A stretch of 46,021 bases of DNA from DASYAN01 sp034431765 (GTDB lineage: Bacteria; Chloroflexota; Ktedonobacteria; Ktedonobacterales; Ktedonobacteraceae), in assembly GCA_034431765.1 (NCBI GenBank), contig DAOUDD010000126.1, positions 1-46,021 of the forward strand. Reading direction: 5' to 3'. A program made the translations under genes and the position numbers. Below the pieces are notes generated by a model. The model had not been told where the DNA came from. It worked only from the letters and a program-made list of their open reading frames with translations, and made no database searches. Positions 23,488 to 33,128 of this stretch are shown piece after piece (position 1 is the stretch's first letter; every line of letters starts with the position of its first letter).

Positions 23488-24627
23488 TTAGCGAGCAACC
23501 TGTGCGTGCTCTTTTTCCTGTTGTTGTTCTTTTAGTTGTGTTTTGCCGCGTGCAGCCCGTTCCAACTCAACCTTTTTACGTTCCTCAGCACGCCTCGCCC
23601 GACGCATTTCGACTAGTTTACCCCATGCTTTATAGATGAGTGGACGATAGACGTAATCCTGAGTGGGCATATTCATGCGAGAGTAACCGCCGAACCCCTT
23701 TTTATACTCGTAGACGCCCCACATATCCTGGCCCGGTTCCAGAATTTCAGGGATCAGGCGGAAATCGAAATAGCTACAGCCCTGCGCCTGAGCCCACTGA
23801 AAGCAGTGAAAATGGAGCAGATAGGTTGCTTTCAAGTTCCGTTTTATATTAGAGGAAGCACCGAATAGATCCCAGCACCAGTCACCGAAGCGAAGTAGTA
23901 CTCTTGCTGCCAATACATCGCCCTCGTGCTCGGCCAGGTAAAGCACGATATTGTTCCCCTCTGAATAGCGGCGAAGAATTTCTCGATGATAGTCCTTATC
24001 GTGAATGAAAAATGCGTCACGCTCGCTTGTGATTTTGAGAAGCTCATAGTAGGCATCAAAGTCTGCTTCACTTGTAGCCTCACGAACAATCACACCTTTG
24101 CGCTCGGCAACGCGCACATTTTGTCGCCACGTCATCTTAAAATTCGCCAGCAGTTGTTCGGCAGATGGACGAATATCGAGGACCCAGCTTCGCCGACCAC
24201 AAAAAGAGATAGGATTTGAGTGGAACTGCAACTTATGGTACTGAGCCAGATAAGCATCCATATCAGGATCATCATCGGCAATATTTGGCTCAAGACGCAA
24301 CACCACAGAGCGTTCACGACGTGCAATATCGTGAGCAGCATTGATCAATTTTGCCAGGATCAACGGATCATTATTTTCCACAATTGGCCCACGAGCGGAA
24401 TAGAGCCAGTTATATTGCATACGGGGAATAGGCAAAGGAATAACGGTGAGGGCCATAACACCGACCAGACGTCCCTCGCGTAACGCGCCGAGGCGATATA
24501 TACGTCCGTTGATAAACTCATTTAGTTCACCCCACTCATAGGATTGCAAAAAGTGTACGAGCGGCTGGTGAATTAAAAAGTTATTCCATTCTTCTCGATT
24601 TTGAATTTCCTGAATGGTGATATCCAT
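23488..24627 (-). CDS. FemAB/FemX-type aminoacyltransferase (second of a tandem pair)
   Basis: 379 residues with the same family marks as its neighbour: HFLQSYEWGELNEFING, WLYSARGPIVENNDP, MTWRQNVRVAERKGV, IVLYLAEHEGDVLAARV, YFDFRLIPEILEPGQDMWGV and YEYKKGFGG. It ends in a charged, probably coiled-coil tail (about 340-375, rich in Arg, Glu, Lys and Gln) that the first paralogue lacks. It is the promoter-proximal gene of the pair. The ribosome-binding site is weak, with GGAG 19 nt upstream. Confidence 0.87.
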   Translation of the reverse strand: MDITIQEIQNREEWNNFLIHQPLVHFLQSYEWGELNEFINGRIYRLGALREGRLVGVMALTVIPLPIPRMQYNWLYSARGPIVENNDPLILAKLINAAHDIARRERSVVLRLEPNIADDDPDMDAYLAQYHKLQFHSNPISFCGRRSWVLDIRPSAEQLLANFKMTWRQNVRVAERKGVIVREATSEADFDAYYELLKITSERDAFFIHDKDYHREILRRYSEGNNIVLYLAEHEGDVLAARVLLRFGDWCWDLFGASSNIKRNLKATYLLHFHCFQWAQAQGCSYFDFRLIPEILEPGQDMWGVYEYKKGFGGYSRMNMPTQDYVYRPLIYKAWGKLVEMRRARRAEERKKVELERAARGKTQLKEQQQEKEHAQVAR

Positions 24628-25140
24628 AGAATTTTAACAATTCTCCAAGAACTTTGCGCGACAGACTAAAACCTGCGCATCACGATACTTGCCAAAGAAC
24701 AAAATAGCCTCTTCTAATATGCCGTAGATAGCCAGATGTTTTTTTGAGCCAACTTCTGAGTCAGTATAACATAGCGAAAAAGTGAGGGCAATTTTTGCGC
24801 TTGAAAGTAGGGTATTTGTAACGGCTTTGAAAGTATTCAGGAAGAAATACTCATTTTAGTATTTCACGCTGTATCATTTTATTTCTTTTTTGTCGGATAA
24901 GCCTTTCAGGGTAGATTTTTTGCAAATTGTTGGGTACAATTGTTTTAAATGATGGGTGCCTTATACTATCTCTAGCATATGCATTGCCAATGCATAGTCT
25001 CCTTTTCTCCCTATGTATACGTTCTCTGAATGTATAAAACTATCTTCTGGGCAACGGATCAACGGGATAGTGTTTTATAAGGTATACCGCATAGCTCGTC
25101 GAAAAATGTATTTTTATCGCCCCTCAATGAAAGGAAGTGT
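24628..25140. other. AT-rich intergenic region before the subtilisin gene
   Basis: A 510-bp divergent gap. It holds GAAATACT-N6-AGTATTTC (24844-24865), a perfect palindrome of 8-bp arms, and a weak candidate promoter TTGTTT-16-TATACT near 24942-24970. AAAGGAAG sits just before the ATG at 25141. No gene or RNA was recognised. Confidence 0.5.
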
Positions 25141-26796
25141 ATGAGATTCGGTAAACTTGCCGCAAAGACACTGGCAGTCGTTGGTGCCCTCTCACTTTCC
25201 CTTGCATCATTCTCACTGAATGCAAGTGCAGCATCCGTTGCAAACGGCCAGGAGTCTACGTACCTTGTGGTGTATTCCTCCCCTGATAAAGTGAATACAA
25301 ACACTGTGCAGTCTCACGGCCATAAAATCGCACAAAACCTGAACAAAGCGGGTGTGCTGATTGTAAAGTCAAAGAATCCTGACGATCTGAAAAAGCTACC
25401 AGGAGTCACTGGGGTTGCGAAAGATCGTATGCGCATTCAGATCCCTGCTGAACAGGGGCAGATTGTGAAGAAAGATGCGTTGAATCCTCAGGCAGCAACT
25501 GCTGATGGATGTGCGAGTACAAAAGCTTCCTGCCCAACGCAATGGGACCTGGATCGCATTCATCTGCCCAAGGCCTGGGAGCAGACGCAGGGAAGCCCTG
25601 GCGTTAAAGTCGCTGTTCTCGATACCGGACTCACGTCAACGCATGAAGAGGTGGGCGCGAACTACGATAAAGCAGATAGCGCCTCATTTGTCCAACCGAA
25701 TGACTCCTGCTCGGCCGATGCTGATACATACAACAGCATCGAGGACTTTCAGGGTCACGGAACATGGACAGCAACCCATGTTGCAGGCATTAATGGCTCT
25801 GTGATGACCGGTATTGCCCCTAAGACGACACTTATCAATGTACGTGTACTGGGAGCATGTGGGACTGGTGCTGATAGCTGGATCCTCAATGGTATGCTCT
25901 ATGGGAATCAGGTGGGAGCTGCAATTGAGAGTATGTCGCTGGGTGGCTATCTTTGCGGTCTCGGCACTGTTCCAGGTTCTAACTCCTGTGCAACCGCAGC
26001 GCAGGTAGGAGAAGATCAGACCGTCTACCAGGCGTATGTGCAGGTTATACAGTACCTGAAGGCACACGGCACGCTGGTCGTTGCTGCTGCTGGTAACGAC
26101 CATGTGCAGCTTGATCGCCGTGGCATGGTTGTGAGCCATGGAAGCCTTGCCAAGGCTTCGCAAACAGCTAATCCACTAAATGACCTGTACGGTTTAACAG
26201 AGGCTCCCGGTGGTGTGCCTGGCGTGATCGCAGTCTCGGCACTTAATCGGCAGACAGCTCAGGGCAAAGCGGGGGAAACAGTCCATGGTCAATTTGGTAT
26301 TGGTTCAAGTGATCAGTTAGCGTACTATAGCAGCTATGGTCAACGTATCGATGTTTCGGCACCAGGTGGGGCAAGAAACTACAATGTGCCACGCTTCGAT
26401 TGTGCTCCAAACGTGCTTGAATGTCAGCGTCTTGAACCCTCCGCCCCAGGTAAAGGGGACAATCCAGGAGACTTTGGTGCGTGGGGCGTTGACGCCAATG
26501 GACAGCCGTGCAATAACTGCTATGAGTCTATTCAAGGTACTTCTATGGCAACGCCTCAGGTTGCGGGTGTCGCAGCTCTCTTCCTGGCACGTCATCCAAC
26601 CATTACACCTGATCTTGTAAGCGTCTTCTTACATGTGTCGGTTACTAACTTTCAGAATCCGAATGCTACTCCGGCGATAGCGTCAGATCCAAGTTTGCCA
26701 ACCTACAACTACGATCTGTACTACCACGGCAAACCCATTCCGAATAACTGGATGGGCTATGGTGTCATCGACGCCGCAGCAGCCGTGCGCTTCTAA
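25141..26796 (+). CDS. Secreted subtilisin-like serine protease (S8)
   Basis: An extracellular endopeptidase. A Sec signal peptide (1-31, ending NASAA) precedes an inhibitor I9-like propeptide (about 38-102, TYLVVYSSPDK...GVAKD). The catalytic domain follows, with Asp161 (VAVLDTG), His206 (GHGTWTATHVAG), the oxyanion Asn319 (VAAAGND) and Ser468 (QGTSMATPQVAG). Cys pairs at 124/131, 190/240, 272/283, 421/428 and 457/460 suggest disulfides, as expected for a secreted enzyme. The domain is interrupted by family-typical insertions. 551 residues, AAAGGAAG upstream, terminator immediately downstream. Confidence 0.94.
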   Translation: MRFGKLAAKTLAVVGALSLSLASFSLNASAASVANGQESTYLVVYSSPDKVNTNTVQSHGHKIAQNLNKAGVLIVKSKNPDDLKKLPGVTGVAKDRMRIQIPAEQGQIVKKDALNPQAATADGCASTKASCPTQWDLDRIHLPKAWEQTQGSPGVKVAVLDTGLTSTHEEVGANYDKADSASFVQPNDSCSADADTYNSIEDFQGHGTWTATHVAGINGSVMTGIAPKTTLINVRVLGACGTGADSWILNGMLYGNQVGAAIESMSLGGYLCGLGTVPGSNSCATAAQVGEDQTVYQAYVQVIQYLKAHGTLVVAAAGNDHVQLDRRGMVVSHGSLAKASQTANPLNDLYGLTEAPGGVPGVIAVSALNRQTAQGKAGETVHGQFGIGSSDQLAYYSSYGQRIDVSAPGGARNYNVPRFDCAPNVLECQRLEPSAPGKGDNPGDFGAWGVDANGQPCNNCYESIQGTSMATPQVAGVAALFLARHPTITPDLVSVFLHVSVTNFQNPNATPAIASDPSLPTYNYDLYYHGKPIPNNWMGYGVIDAAAAVRF

Positions 26797-26831
26797 GGAT
26801 ACGGTCCTGTAAGAAGTTTCTCTTCAGAAAC

Positions 26832-26865
26832 AAGGGGTATGAGGCTACAATCTCATACCCCTTTT
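26832..26865. terminator. Bidirectional terminator between the protease and kinase genes
   Basis: AAGGGGTATGAG / CTCATACCCCTT, a 12-bp stem with an 8-nt loop, ending in TTTT on the plus strand. The kinase TGA (26853-26855) lies inside the second arm. Confidence 0.85.
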
Positions 26866-28445
26866 GCTTTATCCGCGTAGCGTTGAGCACGCCGAGCGAG
26901 GAAAGGTATCTTGAAATACTTACCAAAAAATGCCGCTGTCGATGCAAGCAACAGCAGGACGAATAACAGCAAGTTCCACATACTGAATATCACCCGTATC
27001 TGTTCTCTCAGTGTCACGTTATACACAACAGCATAGAACCAGGCAAAAATAATATAACCAAGCACTCCACCCCCCCATAAGAGGACAGCCTGGCGATAGT
27101 GAAAACGCGCAAAGCGATTCTTACGCCCGATGAAGAGGTAGACCAGCCACATGACAAGAGGCAAGAGATAACAAAACCCGGCCAGACGTTTCATTTGTAA
27201 CGGGACTTGCAGGAATGAGTTATCATCGCCACCTGCTGGTTTATAAAGAAGCTGTTGCTGCTGAGAACTGGAAACATGGGATGGGGCTGGCACAGGCAAT
27301 GGGTTGGACTCTATCTGACTAGTTTGTAGATTACCATTGCGCGCATCTTGTACCTGATAGGCACGCTGTAATGGATATGCCTGTGCATTTCTCGGAGCTG
27401 ACAGTGGAATCTGACTGGCTAAAGATTCCTGTGGAGCCTCCAAAGTTGTATAGACTGATTGCCCGGTTGCAGGCTGGACAGGCGGTGTCAACAGTTCTTG
27501 TTGTCGAGGTGAGGGTGGCGAGAGCACAAGTGGCTGCTGTGGCCTGCCCTGTTCATCCTGTCGTACTGGTCCTGGCCGCCAGGCAAAATTGTAACCCGAA
27601 CCCTGTACCTGCTGTGGCTCGTGATTCAGTGCCTCGATAAAAGCATGCACATTCGGGTAGCGCTCCGAACGCTTCTTTGATAGCGCTTTGAAGAGAGCCA
27701 TTTCAACAGAGTGCGGAATATGCGGTTGCAGTGTAGATGGAGCTTCTGGCATCTCTGAAGAGTGTAAGAAACCCATTGCAATAAAATCCTGTGCATCGAA
27801 AGGTTTGCGGCCTGTCAGCAGTTCATAAGCGATGCAGGCAAGGGAATACTGATCGCTCTCCTTGCTTACCTCACCGCGAAACTGCTCAGGAGCCATGTAC
27901 GCCGGAGTACCGGCTACCCGCGTGTAGGCAACGCTAGCAGTGGAAAGCATGGTTGAAATGCCAAAATCGGCCAGGAGCGCCTCGCCTTTTGCATTGAAGA
28001 GGATATTCTCCGGTTTGAGGTCACGGTGCACAATATGCTTATCGTGCGCATGCTGCAAGGCAAAACCAACCTGAGAGACAATCGACAGAGCTTCATGTAG
28101 AGGTAATAGACTCCCATTATGCTGCCGCATCCGCATTCGTAACGATCCCTGCTCAGCGTATTCAGCGATCAGATAGGGGATATCACCGTTGAGGCCAACA
28201 TCTAAGAGAGGAAGGACATGGGGAAGACCCTTGAGCATCTCCAAAATTTGCGCCTCTTGCAGAAACTGCTCTTGCTCTTCCTGCGAACCCAGACGCAACT
28301 CGTGCAAAATTTTAATAACAACCGAGCGCTGCTTGAGATAGACATGCTGAGCTAAGAAGACGGTGCCAAAGGAACCGCTGGCAACGCGGCCAGTAATACG
28401 GTAGTTCCCTATCTGTTTGCCCAGATAGGCACTGTTGTATGCCAT
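26853..28445 (-). CDS. Hanks-type Ser/Thr protein kinase with a C-terminal DUF4870-like membrane domain
   Basis: Phosphorylates Ser/Thr on target proteins. The N-terminal kinase domain (about 15-270) has the G-loop VASGSFGTV (21-29), Lys45 (VVIKIL), HRDLKPEN with Asp142, DFG with Asp160 and YMAPEQ. Because it is an RD kinase, activation-loop phosphorylation is likely. A Pro/Gln-rich linker (about 285-415) connects to a membrane domain (about 425-520) with three or four helices and FARFHYRQAVLLWGGG, resembling DUF4870/Tic20-like proteins. No extracellular sensor (PASTA) domain is present. ATG 28445 is chosen for AAGGA upstream. 530 residues. Confidence 0.9.
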   Translation of the reverse strand: MAYNSAYLGKQIGNYRITGRVASGSFGTVFLAQHVYLKQRSVVIKILHELRLGSQEEQEQFLQEAQILEMLKGLPHVLPLLDVGLNGDIPYLIAEYAEQGSLRMRMRQHNGSLLPLHEALSIVSQVGFALQHAHDKHIVHRDLKPENILFNAKGEALLADFGISTMLSTASVAYTRVAGTPAYMAPEQFRGEVSKESDQYSLACIAYELLTGRKPFDAQDFIAMGFLHSSEMPEAPSTLQPHIPHSVEMALFKALSKKRSERYPNVHAFIEALNHEPQQVQGSGYNFAWRPGPVRQDEQGRPQQPLVLSPPSPRQQELLTPPVQPATGQSVYTTLEAPQESLASQIPLSAPRNAQAYPLQRAYQVQDARNGNLQTSQIESNPLPVPAPSHVSSSQQQQLLYKPAGGDDNSFLQVPLQMKRLAGFCYLLPLVMWLVYLFIGRKNRFARFHYRQAVLLWGGGVLGYIIFAWFYAVVYNVTLREQIRVIFSMWNLLLFVLLLLASTAAFFGKYFKIPFLARRAQRYADKAKGV

Positions 28446-28581
28446 GACATTCCTTCTTACAGCAAGCGCACAATTGTCCCGTCCAGTAGAGACCAACGGT
28501 GGAGATACACGCCGTCAGAACTATAGCATAGCCAATAGAAGTGTGTCAATCAGCGTTTTAAAAGATTAGAAGACCAGAACT

Positions 28582-28714
28582 TTCCCATTCTCAATTGTAT
28601 GCATGTGCTTGCCGGGTATACAGTGTTTTTGAGTGGAACATGCAGAAAATCTCATCATTCAAAAGAAAACAGTCTATTTACGGGCTAAGGTACATATGCA
28701 AGCGAGAATGGGAA
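28582..28714. repeat. Inverted repeat pair in the 28446-28759 gap
   Basis: TTCCCATTCTC (28582-28592) and its exact complement GAGAATGGGAA (28704-28714) flank about 110 bp. They could close a leader stem-loop or mark a decayed short element. The gap is otherwise featureless apart from AAAAGGAG before the lipoprotein ATG. Confidence 0.4.
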
Positions 28715-28759
28715 CTTTCTGCGAAGAAGAATCGTCTTCATCAAAAAGGAGAAGATAGT

Positions 28760-29395
28760 ATGCACAACAATAAGACAAGAAGTCCCGTTGTAGTACTTGT
28801 ATTATTTCTGCTCCTGTTAACAGGTTGTGGAAATAGTACGAATACGCCTCAACATAGTTCAGTCGAAACAGGGGCAATGCCCACAATAACGGCTGCAGCA
28901 ACACCGGAGGCTACAATGACAGCGACACCCGAATTGACTCCGGGCTCCGTGACACCTCCCTCTCAGCCAGAACCAACCACCTCTTCTGGGACAGGAGAGA
29001 ATGGACAGATACAAGTGTTACTAGAGAAAACGGAGTACGTCCCTCGCGACATGATCACAGTAAAAATCGTCAACGGCTTGAGCCGCACCATTTATACTTC
29101 AGCGTATTACACGAATTGCACCCCTATACAGATAGAGCGGTTTAGCAATGCGGCATGGATAGGTCAAGGAGGTTGTCCAGAAAGAACGACACAGACGATG
29201 GCGATTGCGGCAGGCTCTACAAAATCCTTTGAGCTTTCTCCTGCCCCTGCTGGTGCGCAGTTCAACAAGGCACGCGTAACGGGTACCTGGGATACAGGTA
29301 AGTATCGTGCAACAGTATACTACCAGATGCAGCCCGACCCTGACAGCACACAGGGAGGAACAGCAGTACGATCACAGGAGTTCACGATACAATAA
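28760..29395 (+). CDS. Lipoprotein with a beta-sandwich (BsuPI-like) domain
   Basis: 211 residues. A signal peptide ends in the lipobox LLTG-Cys23, so the protein should be lipid-anchored outside the membrane. A Thr/Pro/Ser/Ala-rich linker (about 25-85) leads to a globular domain (about 90-210): QVLLEKTEYVPRDMITVKIV, IYTSAYYTNC, SFELSPAPAG and GKYRATVYYQM. This pattern of strands resembles intracellular-proteinase-inhibitor BsuPI or Ig-like folds. Function unknown. ATG 28760 has AAAAGGAG upstream and starts right before the signal; the upstream in-frame ATG at 28595 is rejected for lack of these. Confidence 0.75.
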   Translation: MHNNKTRSPVVVLVLFLLLLTGCGNSTNTPQHSSVETGAMPTITAAATPEATMTATPELTPGSVTPPSQPEPTTSSGTGENGQIQVLLEKTEYVPRDMITVKIVNGLSRTIYTSAYYTNCTPIQIERFSNAAWIGQGGCPERTTQTMAIAAGSTKSFELSPAPAGAQFNKARVTGTWDTGKYRATVYYQMQPDPDSTQGGTAVRSQEFTIQ

Positions 29396-30038
29396 TAGCG
29401 ACCAGAGTAAAAATACTGGCACACGTAGAGATTATTTCACACATTTCTCACTATAAGCTGAACATTTAACCCGAAATTCGTGAATATAAGATTTCATTTA
29501 CTTTTTATCAAGCATTGACTTCTGCCAAGATATATGGCATATCTTACATATACGTTCTTTAAAAGAGTGGAGTGTCAGTAGTTTATGTAGCGGTGGAGAG
29601 GTAAGATAAGGTTATTTCTATATCCGGTGCCATTATATTTCCATCTCCTCACCTTTTTTTGTTTAGATCTTATTAGGAAGACCAACAAGCCATTACATGC
29701 AAGGTTTTCTTTATAAGCAGATACTGGCATGGCAGTTTGAACATCTACAAGGGAAAGGGTGACTTGATTATTACTGGAGATACAAAAGGGTAAGGAATAC
29801 CTCTTAAAGCCTCTATGACTGTCACCAGACCGGTCATCGGAGAAATCTTCGACCGAACAGCCAACACCCCACTTCAAAAAAGCATCTTGCTCTCTATGCA
29901 TACTAGCTGCTCGTAGTATGTGTTGAGCAATTTTGTACTCCCCATTCCATTAGCGTTTCTTGACGTATAAGCCCGGAAGTGCCACTCATTGAAGAGTAGC
30001 CTCTGCGCAAAAGTTAAGGATGGAGGACACGTTCACTT
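29396..30038. other. Long intergenic region before the BNR-repeat gene
   Basis: 640 bp. It contains TTGACT (29516-29521) followed by the palindrome AAGATAT-ATGGC-ATATCTT (29527-29545), a possible operator over a promoter. A minus-strand open frame at 29575-29901 (108 codons) was not accepted as a gene, because no ribosome-binding site or recognisable domain was seen. Confidence 0.4.
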
Positions 30039-32840
30039 ATGTCACGCTCTAAAAAAGGTATGCGCTTTCTGCTCACAAGCTCAGCTATAATAGCTGCCTT
30101 TATTTGCAGTTTGTTCTTGCAGACGAGCGCTTATGCACTGCCCGTGCAACCAAACTTCAACCATTTTCTCAGAACACATGAGGGCGATGATGCCCTGTAC
30201 GATGACAATCAGGTAGGGAATGATACCGTAGCAGCGCAACAGTATGATGATCGTGCGTATCCAAACACAACAGTTACGTATGAGCAGACAGTGGGTGCTT
30301 ATACAGCTTTTCAGAATGTCGCACGAAATGCATCGAAGTGGGGAGGACAGAGTTGGAAGCTGGTAGGTCCAACTATTCCGAATGAGTTGGCTCAAGCGAC
30401 GTATACAGGTAGGCCCTCGAATCGCTCTGGGCGTACGACTGCATTGCTCGTCTCGCAGTTCTGTTACGAGCAATTCTGTCCGGCCTGGCTCGGTGCAGCG
30501 GGCGGCGGTGTCTGGTTGACGTACAACGCCCTTTCAGAGAACCCGACCTGGATCTCGACGTCCAATGGATTGGCTTCTAATGCCATCGGTTCTCTCTACC
30601 AGGACCCAACTGACCGAACGGGACGTACACTCTACGTAGGAACCGGCGAGCCGAATGGTTCGAGCGACTCCGAGGCTGGCGTGGGCCTGTACAAATCGAC
30701 TGATTACGGCCTCAGTTGGCACGTGGTCGAGGGAAGCATTCCAGCCGCGAAAGACCGCTCCATTGCTGCTATCGCGGTTGACCCGAAAGATGCAAAGCAC
30801 ATCTACATCGGTACAGCAGTAGCACGCCATGGCACAGCATCGGTAGTAGGAGGCCGCTTTACTCCTCCTGGCGCTCCCAAAGTTGGCCTCTATGAGTCAA
30901 CAGACGGTGGTAAGACATTCAAGATCGTCTTTAGCAAAGAGAGTGATGTTGTTGATCCAACGACACCAAATGGTAGCGACTTCTTCCGTGGTGGAATCTC
31001 GAAGCTTGCCTATGCTCCCAACGGGCAGTTGTACTTCTCTGTCTTCGACTATGGTCTGTACCGCACTACCAATGGGAGCTTTGAGCAGGTCTTTGCTGGT
31101 GCAGGGCAGGGAAAAGTAGCTGCTAGTGGAGCATCACGCACAGAGTTCGCGCTTGCACCGATGGGTGATAAGCTGCGCATCTATCTGGGTGATACCAACG
31201 GCAATACGACGGACGCTCTGACATTTCCTCCAACCGATTTCTATCGTGTTGACAATGCGAACGTACCGGCCGCAACTCTGACCGATGGAACGGCCAATCC
31301 AGGTTGGCTCAAACTCTCCAATCCCAACAAGGGAACGCCTGGCTATGCATCGTATGACTTCTGCGAAGGCCAGTGTAACTACGATATGTTCGTTGCATCG
31401 CCTCCGGGACATCCCGATACCGTCTGGCTCGGCGGTTCAATGGCCTACAGAGAGATCTTCACCGCAAACCCGCCCTCGAATGGGCGAGCGGTCCAGCGTT
31501 CAATCGATGGTGGTGTGAACTTTACCGATATGACCAACGATACGCAGTCGCCACCGGAAGGAATGCATCCTGACCAGCACGCAATTGCCTTCGATCCACG
31601 CAATCCTGATATCGCATTCACTAGCTCTGATGGAGGCCTTGTGCGCACCAGCGGTTCCTTCGCCGATGCCTCAGCTCAATGTGATACACGTGGAATCAGT
31701 GGAGTAGATCTGCTTGATTGTAAAAACTGGCTCAAAGCGATTCCCACGCGCATCTATAGCATCAATAAGGGCCTATCCACGCTGCAATTTCAGAGCGTCT
31801 CAGTCAATCCTAAGGACCCCAACAACGATCTGATAGGTGGTACGCAGGACAACGGCACCTGGGCTTTCAATGGTCGCCGTGATACTGGCTCATCCTCATT
31901 TGAAACCGTTGGTGGTGATGGTGGTCAGAGCGGGATTGATCTGGCGAACCCGAATATTCGCTATCACACCTACTATGGTCCCAATGGAGATGTGAACTTC
32001 CGAGGCAATGATCCCAATGGCTGGGATCAGGTAACAGCGCCTCTAACTAATAGTAAAGAGGCGGCATCCTTCTACATTCCGTTGCTCACCGATCCAGTGG
32101 TTGGTGGAACTGTTTTCGCAGGCCTTGAACATGTCTGGCGCACGCAGGACAACGGTGGTTCGCAGGCATACCTCGATCAGCACTGTAACGAGTTATCGCC
32201 CACTAGCGACTTCGTAGGGTGCGGTGACTGGGTACCGCTTGGTCCCAACCTGGCCGATACAACTTTCGGTACCGATAAGGGTGGTAGCGCCAAGGCTGGC
32301 AACTATGTCGTTGCAGTGGCACGCTCGACCAGCGACAAGAACACGTTGTGGACAGCGACACGTCGTGGACGCGTCTTCATCTCCACCAACGCCAACGCCG
32401 CTCCTGCGGACGTGAGCTTCACGCGTATCGATACATCAGCTCAGCCGACACGCTTTGTCAGCGGTATCGCTGTTGACCCCAAGAATCCCAACCATGCCTT
32501 CGTCTCTTACTCCGGCTATAATGCCTACACACCGGATACGCCGGGACACGTCTTCGATGTCACGTTTGATCCGGCAAGTGGCAAAGCAACATGGAAGGAT
32601 ATCAGTAACAACCTGGGCGATGCGCCTATCACCGCCGTTGCTTACGACGAGCAGCGTGGAGATATCTACATTGCCTCTGACTTTGGGGTAGCAACGTTGA
32701 ACCATAGCAGCAACAAATGGGTGCCAGCGGCCCCTGGTCTGCCCACCGCCGCGGTCTATGGTCTCACGCTCTCCTCTTCTGGTCGCGTCCTCTACGCAGC
32801 CACGCACGGTCGCAGCGTCTGGCGGCTCGATCTCAAGTAG
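30039..32840 (+). CDS. Large secreted BNR/sialidase-like beta-propeller protein
   Basis: A 933-residue exported protein with a Sec signal (1-34, ending TSAYALP). It is built from sortilin/xyloglucanase-like (VPS10/GH74) propeller blades. BNR or Asp-box-type motifs recur: GLYKSTDYGLSWHVVEG (about 225-241), GLYESTDGGKTFKIVF (about 285-300), RSIDGGVNFTDM, SSDGGLVRTSG, VWRTQDNGG and GRVFISTNANA. YAATHGRSVWRLDLK closes the last blade. Such folds serve in glycan hydrolysis or binding; no catalytic residues could be fixed, so the enzyme class is left open. GGAGG is 12 nt before the ATG. A strong terminator follows. Confidence 0.8.
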   Translation: MSRSKKGMRFLLTSSAIIAAFICSLFLQTSAYALPVQPNFNHFLRTHEGDDALYDDNQVGNDTVAAQQYDDRAYPNTTVTYEQTVGAYTAFQNVARNASKWGGQSWKLVGPTIPNELAQATYTGRPSNRSGRTTALLVSQFCYEQFCPAWLGAAGGGVWLTYNALSENPTWISTSNGLASNAIGSLYQDPTDRTGRTLYVGTGEPNGSSDSEAGVGLYKSTDYGLSWHVVEGSIPAAKDRSIAAIAVDPKDAKHIYIGTAVARHGTASVVGGRFTPPGAPKVGLYESTDGGKTFKIVFSKESDVVDPTTPNGSDFFRGGISKLAYAPNGQLYFSVFDYGLYRTTNGSFEQVFAGAGQGKVAASGASRTEFALAPMGDKLRIYLGDTNGNTTDALTFPPTDFYRVDNANVPAATLTDGTANPGWLKLSNPNKGTPGYASYDFCEGQCNYDMFVASPPGHPDTVWLGGSMAYREIFTANPPSNGRAVQRSIDGGVNFTDMTNDTQSPPEGMHPDQHAIAFDPRNPDIAFTSSDGGLVRTSGSFADASAQCDTRGISGVDLLDCKNWLKAIPTRIYSINKGLSTLQFQSVSVNPKDPNNDLIGGTQDNGTWAFNGRRDTGSSSFETVGGDGGQSGIDLANPNIRYHTYYGPNGDVNFRGNDPNGWDQVTAPLTNSKEAASFYIPLLTDPVVGGTVFAGLEHVWRTQDNGGSQAYLDQHCNELSPTSDFVGCGDWVPLGPNLADTTFGTDKGGSAKAGNYVVAVARSTSDKNTLWTATRRGRVFISTNANAAPADVSFTRIDTSAQPTRFVSGIAVDPKNPNHAFVSYSGYNAYTPDTPGHVFDVTFDPASGKATWKDISNNLGDAPITAVAYDEQRGDIYIASDFGVATLNHSSNKWVPAAPGLPTAAVYGLTLSSSGRVLYAATHGRSVWRLDLK

Positions 32841-32879
32841 CTAGCGTGCAAATGAGCAAGGATGCTCACTCATAGTACA

Positions 32880-32912
32880 GCTCCCAGTGTTTGAAGCGCT
32901 GGGAGCTTTTTT
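32880..32912 (+). terminator. Rho-independent terminator after the BNR gene
   Basis: GCTCCCAG / CTGGGAGC (8-bp stem, 11-nt loop) followed directly by TTTTTT. Confidence 0.92.
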
Positions 32913-33023
32913 GTACCTGTCAGCATGATGGCCCTCATAACAGCATTAGAGAGAAACATTGCATACACTTATGCCTATTGAAGTACACAGACCTGACCGA
33001 ATTGGGTAGAAGAAAGGAGAAGG

Positions 33024-33128
33024 ATGTTACTAGCACATGGGCTATTTAAGCTCAAGAAGCCAAAGTGCAATCTCAGCCGTATTACCTATAACGTCTTATG
33101 TATATCACAATCAGGAGGAAAACGATGA
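33024..33128 (+). CDS. Possible 34-residue small protein coupled to the next gene
   Basis: The ATG at 33024 has AAAGGAGAAGG immediately upstream, with tight spacing. It encodes MLLAHGLFKLKKPKCNLSRI..., a basic short peptide. Its TGA overlaps the ATG of the gene at 33125 (ATGA). The arrangement resembles the small frame before the TPR gene. Coding status is unproven. Confidence 0.3.
   Translation: MLLAHGLFKLKKPKCNLSRITYNVLCISQSGGKR

Noticed and set aside
29575..29901. 108-codon minus-strand frame in the gap before the BNR gene
   Set aside because: No ribosome-binding site and no family resemblance; base composition equals the surrounding non-coding DNA.
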